Origin: Grammothele lineata
Taxonomy: Eukaryota; Basidiomycota; Agaricomycetes; Polyporales; Polyporaceae
Reading direction: 5' to 3'
DNA length: 64,000 nucleotides
Assembly (NCBI GenBank): GCA_002150815.3
Contig: NDFF03000079.1
Location: forward strand, 62,001 to 126,000
In this document: in pieces, positions 47,795 through 59,279 of the stretch
Layout of the letters: each line of letters opens with the position of its first letter
How positions within the stretch are numbered: the stretch's first letter is position 1
The notes under the pieces: model-generated
What the model saw: only the letters and a program-made list of their open reading frames with translations
The model's database searches: none
What the model was told of the DNA's origin: nothing
Made by a program: the position numbers and the translations under genes

Positions 47795-49342
47795 ACGGCG
47801 TCGGAAGAGATCGGCTTGATGGTACGCGTCTTCGTTTCGCTTGTACGTTCCTCGCTCACGGGATCTGGCGTGTACAGGAGCGCATGCTGTGGCGCTTCCA
47901 CGTTCTAGTCGGCCCTCGACCGGAACGAAAATAGGAGCGTTCCAGTGGTGAGTCCTTCAGTGTCTGCGTCTTGCTCCTTTCGCTCATAGTGTAGCTTTGC
48001 GTCAGCATGGACGGTCCATGGCATCCTCAAAATGTCTGAAGATTGGATCTCGGAGACGACGAATCAAAGGTACAATACCGCAAACTGAGCTTGGGTACCG
48101 AGCGAGTAACGACAACACCGCTCGCAAGGCATCTTGTCTTTGGTTCAAGAGCACGGGTGGTAGATGCAGCGTATGAGGTGTGCATTTCCAACACACTCTT
48201 GCCATGTCGTGGGCGCTGACCGTCTCCCTTCGGTCCACCTACTAGACGTTGCGCGAACGGACATACATAGCATGCACGTGTCCGCGCTTCTAGCCCTCCC
48301 GAACAGCCGAACGTCTGGTGAGTACTGGCGCGCACTCATCGACCACATCCATTCTGACCCAACGCGGCGTTCTACTAGCTTCCCTGCCGCCCTTGTATCT
48401 AGCGCTGACGCTCTAGCACCGGGGCCCCATACCCACACACGACACCTGCTATGCAGACGAAAGGACGGCCGCGGCGGACTCTCAGTCCGGACCTTGAAGG
48501 AGAGTTGGAAGGAGGCACCGCAAGCAATCGCCGCGGGACAACCCTGAGGGGGACATGGCCCGCAATAGAGTAGATACTTATAAGAGTTGCCGCTTTGACT
48601 ACTGGTACATAACAATATTCTACCTGCTTGTTATCCTGCTGTCGAGAACACGGGCTGGCAGCGCGCTCAATGGTAGCGCGCTCATCCGAGTCGAGAGAGG
48701 TGGCGGTATCATCGCTTAGTCATCATATCTCATCGATCCAAGTCGGAATGATTTCGTTCAGAGACGCGACGTCAAGCTTGCTTCCGCCCTCTAACGTCTC
48801 TTACACAGTCGATGCTCGTGACTGCGATGCTTCCATCTACTCATAGCACAGATGCGTAGCTTGTTCTATATGTTCGACCAATCAACAACGCCGTACATCG
48901 TTCAACCTCTCCTTGCCGCCGCCGCGTGCCGATTTTTTCGACTTCACAAGCAGCCTCCTGCAGCTGACTTCCTTTAAGGTCACATCTGGTTGAAATTTTG
49001 GAGGATAGAGGCCCGATCTTGTAAGCGGCGTAGCACAATGATACCAGAGCTTGTTCTGTGCGGATCGCAAAAATCCCATTGTGTCGCTCGGCTAACAGCT
49101 GTCTAGACTCCGACGTGTGCGGTGGCGCCGACACGTTGGACTTTCAACTCTTGACCACCCTCGACCACCTCTGGATCTTGTCGCAAGATTGGATACTTCT
49201 CTCACCCAGCTTTCTTCCTTCTGGGTTTGTATCTGTTGTATGAGTAAGTCGATTGCATCTTTATTGTGCCCGTCGAGCCCCTGACTCACCGAGCATATGC
49301 TTAGCGACTTTCAACCTGAAGATCGCTTCGAATGAATCTGCA
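47795..49342. other. Intergenic region
   Basis: About 1.5 kb. A plus-strand frame at 48164-48547 (127 codons) has no motif. The 5' UTR of the next gene may start near 49.2 kb. Confidence 0.4.
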
Positions 49343-50539
49343 ATGCATCATGCTGCGAATTATGTTGAGAGGATTAACAAACACCTCCCACCGAACCCTT
49401 CTCCGCTTCGGCAGGCGTTCATGCCCCGGGCCGCGCGAGCATCTTCTGGCGGTCAGTAGATCTCGATTACTACCGCGGCTCATGTGTAACCTATTCTGTC
49501 GTCCGTCTTGTAGGTTCCTCGAATGCGCTCACAGAATTGATGGAGAGGCGGCGTCGAGGAAAGTCCAACGCACTCTCTGCTCCTTCCGAATGTCTCTCCT
49601 ACTCAGAGCATGGTGCCTGCCTTGCCGATTTGGCGACAACGCCTCCTCAACGCGTTCATGCATCGACTCAGCTGCTGCGTAAGCATTCGGTTCTCTCCTG
49701 TATGTGATAATATCGCATAGCTAACGCGACCTGTAGAATCATTTGCGGGGCCGAAAGATACCCAAGCGACCTCCGAAACGAATATCCGCGACGAGGAAGC
49801 GCACATGTTGGTGCGATGGATGCGTACTCACCCCAGCGATGATACGGAGGTCGTGTCGACTGCTACGCAAGGCCTCATCCCCATCTTCCGCATGCGGCGT
49901 GATGGCAGCATTCCCAAAGTCGACAACCACACCTGTCGACGTCGCCTCATGACTCGGCAGATGGATAACGCGTCAGTACCTCTTTCCGCACGTCGTATCG
50001 TATTCGAAACTCAGTATCTGTATAATAGCATCTCAGCCATCATTGAGGCGTATAATCTCGTCGACGTCGAGTCAAACGCTCAAGAGCCTCTCGATACCGC
50101 GCCCTACCACCGTGCCGGAGATTCCGCCGTGGATTCTCACAGTCCGACGAGCCCGCCAGAGGACGTGTACGAGCGACCTCCTTCTCCCACCCCTCCTGAC
50201 TACTTCGACATTCTCGACGACGAAGACGTCTTTGCATTCCGCCCGCCGTTCCTTTCTTCTACGCCCTCCGACGAGACCGATAACTACAGCTGCGTCTTTC
50301 GCCCACCATCTCCGCCTCTGTACGGCCAAAACCTTTCCTGTGGAAACGAGCTCGCCTCCGTCAGCGAAGCTCTCGAATACCACTTCCACATCTACGACCA
50401 GTGTCCTCGAGAGACGTCCGCAGAGGCAATCTCTTGCCGCTCATGCGATGTTCCCAAAGACGCTTCCGTGGACGAGTCTCTCTTCGACTCTGGTTCAGAC
50501 GAGGAGCTGAGCAGCGGCTCGAGCGATGAGTCCGTGTGA
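49343..50539 (+). CDS. Orphan protein, Ser/Asp-rich C-terminus, 358 residues
   Basis: Three exons (49343-49451, 49514-49678, 49737-50539) keep one frame to TGA. The ATG at 49343 is the first in this frame after a stop-free upstream stretch, so the true start could be further 5'. Exons 1-2 are basic (MERRRRGKSNAL). Exon 3 begins with an ordered-looking part (AHMLVRWMRTHPSDDTEVV, RIVFETQYLYNSISAIIEAY) and ends Pro/Ser/Asp-rich (DSGSDEELSSGSSDESV). No family recognised. It is the fourth of the orphan block; its Ser-Asp-rich acidic end resembles that of the neighbour at 51.5 kb. Confidence 0.5.
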
Positions 50540-51512
50540 GCGCAGCTGCTCGCACCTTCTGCCGTCTATAGGGAAGGTATTCTCCTGTGATGGCGCTCGC
50601 ATCCCGTCTTCCTTGGCTTTCGACTCACGAATCCTCATGACCCCAGGAATTTGATAGTTGACTTTGCTGTACCATACCATCCAGATACTGTAGCATATTC
50701 TCATACGACTTCGTCCTGGACGACGCGCACGCTCCTTACCATCTCTCGGATTATGTACTACTCCTTGGACGTCGTTTATGGCGCATTAGTTGTTACTCAA
50801 ATATCGTCACTCTTTTTGTGTACTTCGCTATACGATGCTTGTATGTACTCAAGCTGAATCGTTCGTTTACGTTGTACGCTACATTCAATGTACCAATCTC
50901 ACTGAGCAGTGCACTGCGACGCTGAGAACGACGTACCGTCGTTAATGAAGTCTCGTTTGCCCCAATGCGCAGCTGATCCTAAGTCGCTCATAGCCCGAGT
51001 CTACTAATGAGAGGCGCGACGGACAAATATCGCTAGTATACAATACGATTTCGGGGCGGACAAAGATATCGTAGCACTACAAAAGTCGAGAAGCACGAAG
51101 CGGACTAAGAGATAACACGATCCGAGCACTAGCATTCGCGGACACACAGCACAGACAGAGTCTACTACATACACAACGAGCAGGGAAAGCAGGAAGCGAA
51201 AGATTGCAGCACAATCATAGTACACGGTGGACGGAGAGGGGGTATGGTACAGGACTCGGAGGACCGAAGCAGAGATGCGTCTGGAGAGTGGAGGTGCCGT
51301 GAATATACGCCCGTAGTATCAAAAATTCGATAGATAGAACTCACCTGGATACGTTAGAGGCAAGTAACAGAATGCAGGGAATGGTATGCACGGGGCTCTG
51401 TTTAAGCATGGGTGGTGAGCACCATGCTCGGGATGTTGTCGGGAACGGCAGACGAAGATCGGACTCTGGGACTAGACAGTTGTATCCTAGCGTCGGATTC
51501 TATCAACCTATT
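50540..51512. other. Intergenic region between two convergent orphan genes
   Basis: About 1 kb, AT-richer than the flanks, with no gene recognised. It holds the 3' ends of both neighbours. Confidence 0.4.
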
Positions 51513-52334
51513 CTATAGAAGACGAATAGTAGTAAAGACGTACGAATTTTTGGCCGGCTCGTCACTCCCACTCGAACGTGAGCGAGGACGCCGCGCGTGC
51601 GTCCGGACCATCGGGTGCGCGATCGCTGCCGCGGGCTTGATCGTATGGACCCGTCCGAAATACGCGCACTCTTGGTCTCCGTCCTCATTTCCAGCAACGC
51701 AAGTGTCAAAGAGGGTGGCGTAAAAAGGTGAGACCTCGTTGTTGCGCTTGACGTCCCCCTGTTTAATCTCCAGAGTTTGTATATATTCGGCGAGGTGGTC
51801 GAAGTGGTCAGTGGGTGTGGCGGGCGGGGAAGGGGTAGCCGGTGAGTCCAAATCGTCATCACTATTGGCATCATCATCGAAATCCAGCTCGAGCTGGAGA
51901 GGAGGAGGGTTGTTGAAGGTGTTGTGGTCATGGAACCAGTCATCATCGTCCGAGTCGGAGGTACTCAGATCGATGGCGCGGAAAGCCTTGGTGCGGGCGA
52001 GCGTCCTGAGGCTCAGGGGATTAGGAGTGCAAGATCCCTGCTTATCCTCGTCGATGGAGAGCGGTAGGGTAATTAAAGAGTGATAGGAAGAGATGATGGC
52101 GTTGCTTGCGCCTTGGGTGGTCATGACGTGATGAGTAGGGCGATCGTTTTGTTGAACGTGTGGGTGCGAGGAGTCTAAGAGGATAAATAAGACCGGTGCG
52201 TGTTAGATGAGCATGTACATGTATACAGAGAAAATTTGCAAGTCATACGCACTGTAGTGCTGAATGAAGGGCTTGGCCTTATGTGGGATGCTGACGCGGA
52301 GTTGCGGGCGATCAGTTGAGGATGCGGACGTCAT
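51513..52334 (-). CDS. Orphan protein, Asp/Ser-rich, 247 residues
   Basis: Two exons (52334-52253, 52174-51513) joined across a 78-nt intron that keeps the frame. The N-terminal exon encodes STDRPQLRVSIPHKAKPFIQ, the best-ordered segment. The middle is strongly acidic (STSDSDDDDWFHDHNTF, DFDDDANSDDDLDSPATPS). A short helical part (HFDHLAEYIQTLEIKQ) is followed by a basic RTHARRPRSRSS patch. No family recognised. It is divergent from BTB member 4, with about 0.9 kb between them. Confidence 0.5.
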
Positions 52335-53242
52335 CGTGTGGTCGAGATTTTTGAAATCAACTTTGAAGGTAGCACAGTTGAGTCGCAGCGGGATGAAGTG
52401 TGGGTTCAGGAGATGTATACAGTCTTGAGGAGGGTTGATGTGGTCAATCGAAGGGGAACGAACGCGGGAGGACGAGCCGCAGCATACAGTCACGTCACGT
52501 GCCAGGAGATGCGGGAGGACAATGACCGACGGAAAGCGTGAAGCCGAGGTCCGACCGGATCTCGTTGCGTCATCCACTCTGGCGTGAGTAGGTTGCCGTT
52601 CAAAGGAGACACGCAGATGTCGAGCCATGAGCGTGGCAATGTCGCTGAACTAGTTGAGAGGAAGCCTACACTCGCAGGAACAGTCGTCGGTCGAAGCTCT
52701 GCCATCGAAGTCTCAGAAACATCAATCACATGCAGTAGCTCGTCGCATGCGATGTCCAATGTAGCGTTTGCGAACATGTTTGCGAAGAACTCGCAGCGAT
52801 CCGAGAGGAGCGTCCTGTGGACACGGAAGAGGACCTCGCTGGATCGGAGGAGTCACGACGATAAGCTCGCCGTTGGCCCAGGACTCCATGTCCTTGTTGA
52901 GGCGGCAGGAAAATTGTGTGCCTGTCATTCTGCGTGGCAGATTGAGAGTCGAGACGAGATTGGTAGAAATCAAGGCAATGAGCAGAATCTAAGCCTGTCG
53001 CAATTAAGCACAACTTTCGCGCCCGAGTCGTGCGCCTCAGACTTGACAGCCGCCCGTGACCCCAGCGCCGAGCCGGCTCCGGTGCCACGTGGATCGACAT
53101 TCCGGGCGGCGGGCACTCGCCTGGCCCTGGAGTATACCATGCACTTCGCGACATCACCTTCATTGCTTTGCCTCGCGTAGTCAGCTCGCCAGCAACACAT
53201 CGCGGCATCCACGACCACGCTGCCTGCACAGGCTATTCCCTG
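52335..53242. other. Divergent upstream region
   Basis: About 0.9 kb between the minus-strand orphan gene and BTB member 4. No other gene recognised. Confidence 0.4.
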
Positions 53243-54284
53243 ATGGATGAGACAGCCCTCCGAGGGGCCGGGGCACACATCTCAAAGGACATCGATCTCT
53301 GGCTCGACGACGGGAATATCGTCATCGTTGCTCAGAATACCGCATTCCGGGTACACAAAAGCCTCCTCATGCGATATTCCGAGGTCTTTCGTGACCTACT
53401 CACAATCCCTCAACCCACTAACCCAGGAGATGCGGAGATGATAGAGGGATACCCAGTCGTTAGGGTGACGGACACGAGCAGCGATTTCCGCGAGTTGCTG
53501 CGTGTGCTATACGGTGGAGTTAGGTGAGTGCGCTGCATCGCGAAGATCCTATCCAAAGTCCTCGGATATGAACAGAGCATGGCGCGCTTACGCAGCCCAA
53601 CTCTCTGCTCGTTCCAGCTACTTCGACAAATACCCTGTGCTGGATTTCTCTGTCGTCGCGCCTCTCGTGCGCCTCTCGCACAAGTATCATCTTTCCGCGG
53701 TTCTCGCAGGCGCCACGCGCCGTCTCGAACAATTCTTCCCCGATACGCTCGCCGCTTGGCAAGACCCTTCCCGCAAGTCAGTCATCCACGCGGACGTGAA
53801 CGCCATCGAGGCCGTCAACCTCTTCCGCCTACTCGACCTCAGCGATGCGGACCACAAGCTCTGGCTTGCGCTCTATCTCTGCACTATGCTACAGCCGGCC
53901 GCGCTCCTCCGGGGACTACCGCGTGCAGACGGAGTTGTCGAGCGGCTTTCCGAGGCCGACCTAGAGTTGTGCCTCCGTCTACAGAATGTGCTCGTGGTAG
54001 AAGGGGCCGCGGTGATTATGGCTGAGACATCAAGAGACCCTAAATGTTCTACGCAGGCGGTGTGTGACGCTTATATTCTGGAAGTCTCTGGAGTAGTGAT
54101 GCGCGGGATGCTTGCCCCGGTAATGGTACGGTCACAGGTTCTGACTGCAGACCCGCTCAGGATAAGAAACTTCATACACATTCGGTGCAGTTCGTGTAGA
54201 AACCAGATACATAGAAGACAAAAAGCCATCTGGGAGAGAGTGTGGGACATGTTACCTACATACCTGTCACCGGACATCAGCTAA
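53243..54284 (+). CDS. BTB/POZ domain protein (family member 4)
   Basis: Two exons (53243-53523, 53618-54284) give 315 residues. The BTB domain: LWLDDGNIVIVAQNTAFR, VHKSLLMRYSEVFRDLL, PVVRVTDTSSDFRELLRVLY, then YFDKYPVLDF and VRLSHKYHLSAVLAGATRRL after the intron. The C-terminal tail has C-x5-C and CSSC with a helix ending WERVWDMLP. It is closest to members 5 and 6 (AQN/AQS-x-AFRVHK, VTDTS, GAT-x-RL). It is the first gene of the triplicated BTB/TVP38 unit and converges on a decayed TVP38-like gene 0.37 kb downstream. Function by family: a dimerising adaptor, possibly for CUL3 ligases. Confidence 0.85.
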
Positions 54285-54654
54285 TCCTGTATTATTGTTC
54301 AGATGAACCTTCGTTAATGCGTTAGATACACACTTTGAGGTTCAGTAGCAGATATACATATAAATGAAAACATGAAGAGTAAGGAGTCTACGAGCTCAGA
54401 CACTGTCCTGTTTAAACGCTTACAGCTAAAAGCAGCTCGCTTAGAGTACGCAATGGAGGCGATCGGACGACAGAGCTGGCGCCAACGACATGGAATCCAC
54501 CCTGGGTCCAGCACGGGTTCGTGTCGCGCAGACAGGTGCACTGCTGCCGGAGCTGCGACGGAATGCGTGACAATCACGGACGCAGCGCGAGTCCAACATT
54601 GTCCGACAGTCCATCGAACCCCTTACAAGCCACGCCGTGTCCTCAAGGTCGTGG
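54285..54654. other. Short gap between convergent genes
   Basis: Nothing recognised besides likely 3' UTRs. Confidence 0.4.
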
Positions 54655-55415
54655 GTCGCGGCCTCGCGCACTCTCGACGTTGCCCACTCCTGTCTGCTCG
54701 AACTTCGCCTGCTGCACCTTCCGACGGGGGTAGATGACCCAACCCTCGATCTCGTCGATCTGCCCTTCGATGTGCCGCATCGACCAGATCGTCACCGGCA
54801 CCTTCACGGTGATCACGATAATCTTCGCAGTGGCGGTGTCCTTGGACTTCTTCTCCGAGTCGTCTGTGGAGACGTTCTCAACATAGGGGCCTAGTTAGAC
54901 GGCCGGTGCAGAGTGCTTCGAGAGTGCGAGGACGGCGGTGATGAGGAAAGTCATGACGTGTATGCCACGATCACTGACATCACTGCACGAGAGGTGTGAG
55001 CGCGCGAGCAGAACATGGAGAACTGCACGACGTACAGTGTGAGGGAATGGAGTTGCAGCAGGCCATGAGGAGGAGCTTGAATACGCCCTGGAGAATGACG
55101 TCTGCGACGAGGGCGTACTGAATTGTCGCATTCTTTTTTCTGCGCGCGCGGTACAAAAGTTCTTGAACACGCTATTCCATCACATATGCTTTTGCCCGAA
55201 CGCAACGAGGAGACTTACTAGTACGTGCAGATGAGGGCGTGTCGGCCGCGACGATGGAAAACACGATCCAGATGCCCCAGAACTTGAAGATGGCGACAAT
55301 GAACAGCTACAGCGACGCGCGCGGAGACGGGCAGCGCCACGACGCGCGAGGAGCACTCATGGGAGGGAAGGAGAGGGCGATCATGACGCCAATGAGGATG
55401 GCTCACGCGCATCAA
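54655..55415 (-). pseudogene. Decayed TVP38-like (VTT domain) gene, copy 1
   Basis: On the minus strand, pieces line up in order with the intact gene at 61.3-63.1 kb: AILIGVMIALSFPP (55.4 kb), LFIVAIFKFWGIWIVFSIVA (55.3 kb), KKNATIQYALVADVILQG then LLLMACCNSIPSHCT (55.1 kb), DRGIHVMTFLITAVLALSKH (54.95 kb), and KIIVITVKVPVTIWSMRHIE plus WVIYPRRKVQQAKFE (54.75 kb). The last corresponds to the C-terminal membrane helix and RRKARQAK tail. Defects: the Tyr of the VYLG motif is a TAA (54895-54897), the donor after ALSFPP reads AT instead of GT, and the conserved G-x-GIIAAGTLLGE segment has changed. Not functional. Confidence 0.7.
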
Positions 55416-55540
55416 TTCCTACGTGACGATGATGTCAGCCATACTGGAGAGCAACTTCCGCACTTTCAACGTCGCGAGAGGAGAAAGAGCGCGAGTACTC
55501 ACTATGCGTGTAGGATCTCTGTCAGTAAATACACGAGAAG

Positions 55541-56368
55541 TCATACGTCCAGGTCAATAATTCCCTTCTGCTTCAAGTAAATACGTATCCTAGCTTCGTC
55601 GCGCTCAAAGTGTACGGTTTCCAACCACTCGCTCTCCTCAGCCTCCCCGCGGATGCCGGCACATCCAAAGTCAATGACTACCCCGCGCTCCGGCCGATCT
55701 GGAGGAGTGAAAAGCACGTTCCTCGGGATCATGTCAGTATGAACGACGCCCAGCCCCGCAAAACTGTCCACCGCGCGCACAACCTCCTTGTACACCTCCG
55801 GCGCGCGTGCGAGCGCCTCTGGGTTGATGTCCTCCAGGCTGACTGCGTCGGGAATGTACTCGAGAACCATTGCGAGCGGGTGGAATCCGCGCTTGTCGGG
55901 AGGCACCCATGCGCCAGTGAGGATGAGGCGCGGGATCGAGTTGCCCTGTAGGTGGCTAAGCTGGGAGTATGCATCCAGCTCAGCACGGTAGCAATCCTCG
56001 ATCAGAAGGCGACATTGCTTCTCCCGTATAACGGCTTCGGGATATGCGTCGGGTTGGCCCTTCCACGCGAAGTCCGTGAGCAAGTCGAAACTAGGACCGA
56101 ACATGTCATCGGATATCGTCGCTGCGACTTTTTCATCTGCGAGGCACCATTGGTGTGATGCGTCGCGCTCGTCGAAGAAGCGTGGGTCATAGATCTTGAT
56201 GACGACAGGATCGTGGCCAAGCTCCGGAGAGCGAGCTAGGACGACAGCAGACTTAGTGAAGGGTGCGAATGGTTTAACGATGGTGAAGGAGACGGTTCTG
56301 CTCGGGTCTGACGTCTGGATAGTGATAGACTCGCCGGAAGAGAACATGGGATCCGGGTCGACAGGCAT
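55541..56368 (-). CDS. Protein kinase-like protein
   Basis: An intronless ORF of 275 residues counted from ATG 56368; the frame is open 12 codons further to a GTG, so a longer form or an upstream exon is possible. Kinase landmarks: VVIKIYDP with the ATP-binding lysine (about residue 58), MVLEYIPDAVSLEDI as hinge, HTDMIPRNVLF as catalytic loop (H-x-D-x4-N) and VIDFGCAG as the DFG motif. There is no clear Gly-rich loop, and the C-lobe is short. This is the compact form seen in agaricomycete kinase-like proteins, often of unknown substrate. The catalytic residues are present, so activity is possible. It lies between the first and second BTB/TVP38 units and is the only member not triplicated. Confidence 0.75.
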   Translation of the reverse strand: MPVDPDPMFSSGESITIQTSDPSRTVSFTIVKPFAPFTKSAVVLARSPELGHDPVVIKIYDPRFFDERDASHQWCLADEKVAATISDDMFGPSFDLLTDFAWKGQPDAYPEAVIREKQCRLLIEDCYRAELDAYSQLSHLQGNSIPRLILTGAWVPPDKRGFHPLAMVLEYIPDAVSLEDINPEALARAPEVYKEVVRAVDSFAGLGVVHTDMIPRNVLFTPPDRPERGVVIDFGCAGIRGEAEESEWLETVHFERDEARIRIYLKQKGIIDLDV

Positions 56369-56770
56369 AACGGCGGGCGTATGCAGAGAGGGGAGGCCTG
56401 ACACGCCGATAGTACACGGTTCAAGAAGGCGGCGCTGAAAGCTATTCAGGCTCGCTTTAAATCCAGGCGGCAGTCCAGGAGAAAGGTCGTGTTAGTACCA
56501 TTCCGCGTTCAGGCGAAGGTCTAGACATACCTTCCCGAATCAATGTGATAACAAGAATTTGGGTCAAGACTTCTCAGCGGGCTCAGAGTTCCGGCGGAAG
56601 TTGGATCTGTAGCTCCCCAAGACGCGTGTACCTCCCACGTGGCTCAGCTGTCAGTCCCTAGGGTTCAAGCGCTTACTGCTTAGTCATTTGAACAGCACGA
56701 GGCTCAAGCTTACCAAGTTGAGCTGACCGCCATCCTTGTCGTCAGCCCAAGTTGTCTTGGCCAGCACGCT
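56369..56770. other. Divergent upstream region of the kinase-like and BTB member 5 genes
   Basis: About 0.4 kb with no gene recognised. Confidence 0.4.
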
Positions 56771-57806
56771 ATGACTCCATCCAAACAAGCCCACCTCTCC
56801 TCGCAAGGCGAAGCCCTGGTCAATGTCGGCACAGATGTTGCCCGGAACAACGATCTCTGGTTTGACGACGGGAACGTGGTCGTGGTCGCCCAGAACATCG
56901 CATTCCGGGTTCATAAAGGCCTCCTCGGGCGACACTCAGAAGTTTTTCGTAATCTGTTCGCGATCCCCCAACCCCCCAATCTGGACGGCACGGAGACAGT
57001 GGACGGCTGTCCGGTGGTCAGAGTAACGGACACGAGCCATGACTTCCGCGAGCTCCTTAGCGTAATCTACGATGGTGTGAGGTGAGTTCTGATGGCCACA
57101 ACGATGTGCCTCTGCGTCAATTTCGACGAGAGAACAGAGCACCGGCTCACGTGTCTCAACCTTTTGCTCTTTCAGTCACCTCAACGAGCGTCCTCCGATG
57201 ACATTCCCTACCATCGCTGCGCTCGTACGCCTCTCACACAAATACGACATTTCGGCGGTTTTCGCGGGTGCCACACATCGTCTCGCGGAATTCTTCCCTG
57301 ACTCGCTTGCCGCCTGGCAGGACCGATCTCGCCAGTTGGTCCTCCAACCAGGAGTACATGCAATCGAGGCCGTGAACATCCTCCGATTGCTCGGTCGTGA
57401 GAACGAGGACCGCATGTTCACGCTGGCGCTTTACGTTTGCTGCCAGCTAGAACCCGCCGAGCTCCTTCAGGGAATACGCCGTGTGGATGGGATTGTCGAA
57501 CGGCTTTCAGAGGGCGACATAGAGCTATGTTTTCGCCTCAAGAATGTTATCACCGCGGAGAATCTGGCACTTACCGTGAATGTGATCAGGCGGAGCGAAC
57601 ACTGCTCTGAATTTCAGCGGGAATGCGATAGCCTCAGACGGAGGGCCATTGAGGCAGTGTTGGGAGATCCAGGTGAAGTTATATGTAGAGACCCGCTGTC
57701 TTTGATATCTCCTCCATACCGGTGCTCTGAGTGTCAACAGGAGGTCGTGGAGGTGATGCGAATGCGTCAGGAGAAATTCTGGGAGAAATTCTTCACGTAT
57801 GTGTAG
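56771..57806 (+). CDS. BTB/POZ domain protein (family member 5)
   Basis: Two exons (56771-57081, 57176-57806) give 313 residues. The BTB domain: LWFDDGNVVVVAQNIAFR, VHKGLLGRHSEVFRNLF, PVVRVTDTSHDFRELLSVIY, and after the intron RLSHKYDISAVFAGATHRL. The tail has C-x6-C and then CSEC followed by the helix QEKFWEKF. Very similar to member 4 in length, intron position and motifs. It is the second gene of the triplicated BTB/TVP38 unit and converges on a decayed TVP38-like gene 0.27 kb downstream. Likely role by family: adaptor, possibly for CUL3. Confidence 0.85.
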
Positions 57807-58077
57807 GAAGTGCTAATTAACATGCTTCACGCAAGAAACTTTCCTCGTATGCGTACAGCGCAGGCCATCTGTGATTCCGGTGAACCATCATCGAGCTATG
57901 CACCTCTCATACCCCATGCAAAACGTGTTTGTACGTTAATCCTTTCTCACGTGCGCTGTCAAATATGAATCTATATCGGTAGATAGGTCAAAAGCTATAG
58001 TTAAAAGATGAATCATGAAGTCCGCACGTCTTCCTCGAGCCTGCCGCACCACCACCGCTCAATCGAAGCGCCTTGAC

Positions 58078-59279
58078 TCAAGCGTCAGGCTGAGATTGCA
58101 CGTCGGGACGACGGGCGCGAGCACCGCACGCGCCTTCGTACGCCTCCGTGTCTCTGCGAGCGAGAGAAGAGTCAGAATATGACCGACCCGAGACAACGAC
58201 GAAGGAGAACTCACAATCTCTCGCGTTCTTCTTGATGCCGTGATAGACGACCGAGAGCTGCTTCGGAGGGCCGAGCGTGGCGGAGAGAAGAAAGCGCCAT
58301 ACAGTCATCTCGCGCGTTGAAAACACCGCCGTCGCAACTGCCTATACAAGAGTATGCTCAACCCAACACACAGAAGACTTGAGAGGAGCAAGACGGACGT
58401 ACAGTAACCGAGAATGGCGCTGAAGCGCATGACTATTGGGATGTGGTAGCCATCTTCGCAGACAATCGTAAATAGAACACGAATTCGACGGCCTTTTCTT
58501 CGTATTTTCGCTGGCATGTCATGCACATCCACCGGATCGCTTTGCGGAAAACTTCCGATGGAAATACCCCACACACGAATCCTACGATGGCGCCAATGAC
58601 ATGCTGCCCTAATAGCTCTAACGAGCTATAGGAGAATGTCAGTGAATGATCTTCTAAGACCCTGCAGTGTACGTGCCGCAGACAGCACGATCATTACCCA
58701 AAGGAGAGGTGTCAACCCTCAGGGAGGCTATATATGCACACGAGCCGCTATCAGACCGGCGCGCAGTAGATAAAGAACCAGTGAAGAACTTGTCCATCCC
58801 CTGCACAGACGGGAGAAAACCCTTCCCCATCTTGTCCCGCAAGGCGACGAACACTCATAAACATGTCCCCGCCCCGCCCCCAAGCGAGGATGATCACCAC
58901 GGCCAACAGCGTAGCTGCCCCGACCAAGTTCCGGTAGCCTTGCACGCCCGCACAAAGACGAGAATGACACAGGACTTACGGACCCCCGAGGATCCACTTC
59001 GAATTGCACACGCACGCCTTCTTGGACAGCACGACGGGCGTTGGACTCAGCATGGATGCAATCTCACGCACCACGCCCGCCTTCAAATCTTCTGGGCCTC
59101 CATCAACGCCTCCGTCGTCAGCCTTGTCGGTGGAGAGAAGCGCGTCCTTGCCGCTCGGCGGCTGGCGATCTCTGGGCGCACGGTGGTCGGGGCTGCAAAC
59201 GGCGGCGCGGGCATGTAGAGAGAGATAGAGGGGCGGTGGAGGGTGCTTCACACTACTGTACGCGGCTTGCGCGAAGCCA
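58078..59279 (-). pseudogene. Decayed TVP38-like (VTT domain) gene, copy 2
   Basis: Pieces match the intact gene: TLLAVVIILAW and FVALRDKM (N-terminal helix, 58.8-58.95 kb), LLGQHVIGAIVGFVCGVF (VTT start, 58.6 kb), IRWMCMTCQRKYEEKAVEFV, DGYHIPIVMRFSAILGY, and TVWRFLLSATLGPPKQL then VVYHGI (58.25 kb). Three defects stand out: the central WIGxGIIAAGTLLGELGNF segment is deleted right after GFVCGVF (near 58.57 kb), one base is missing just before DGYHIPIVMRFSA (near 58.47-58.49 kb), and the exon for the C-terminal membrane helix is gone, so the last splice joins straight to the DTEAYEGA tail. A working product is very unlikely. Confidence 0.8.

Noticed and set aside
48164..48547. 127-codon plus-strand ORF
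   Set aside because: No motif, and composition does not differ from the surrounding intergenic sequence.
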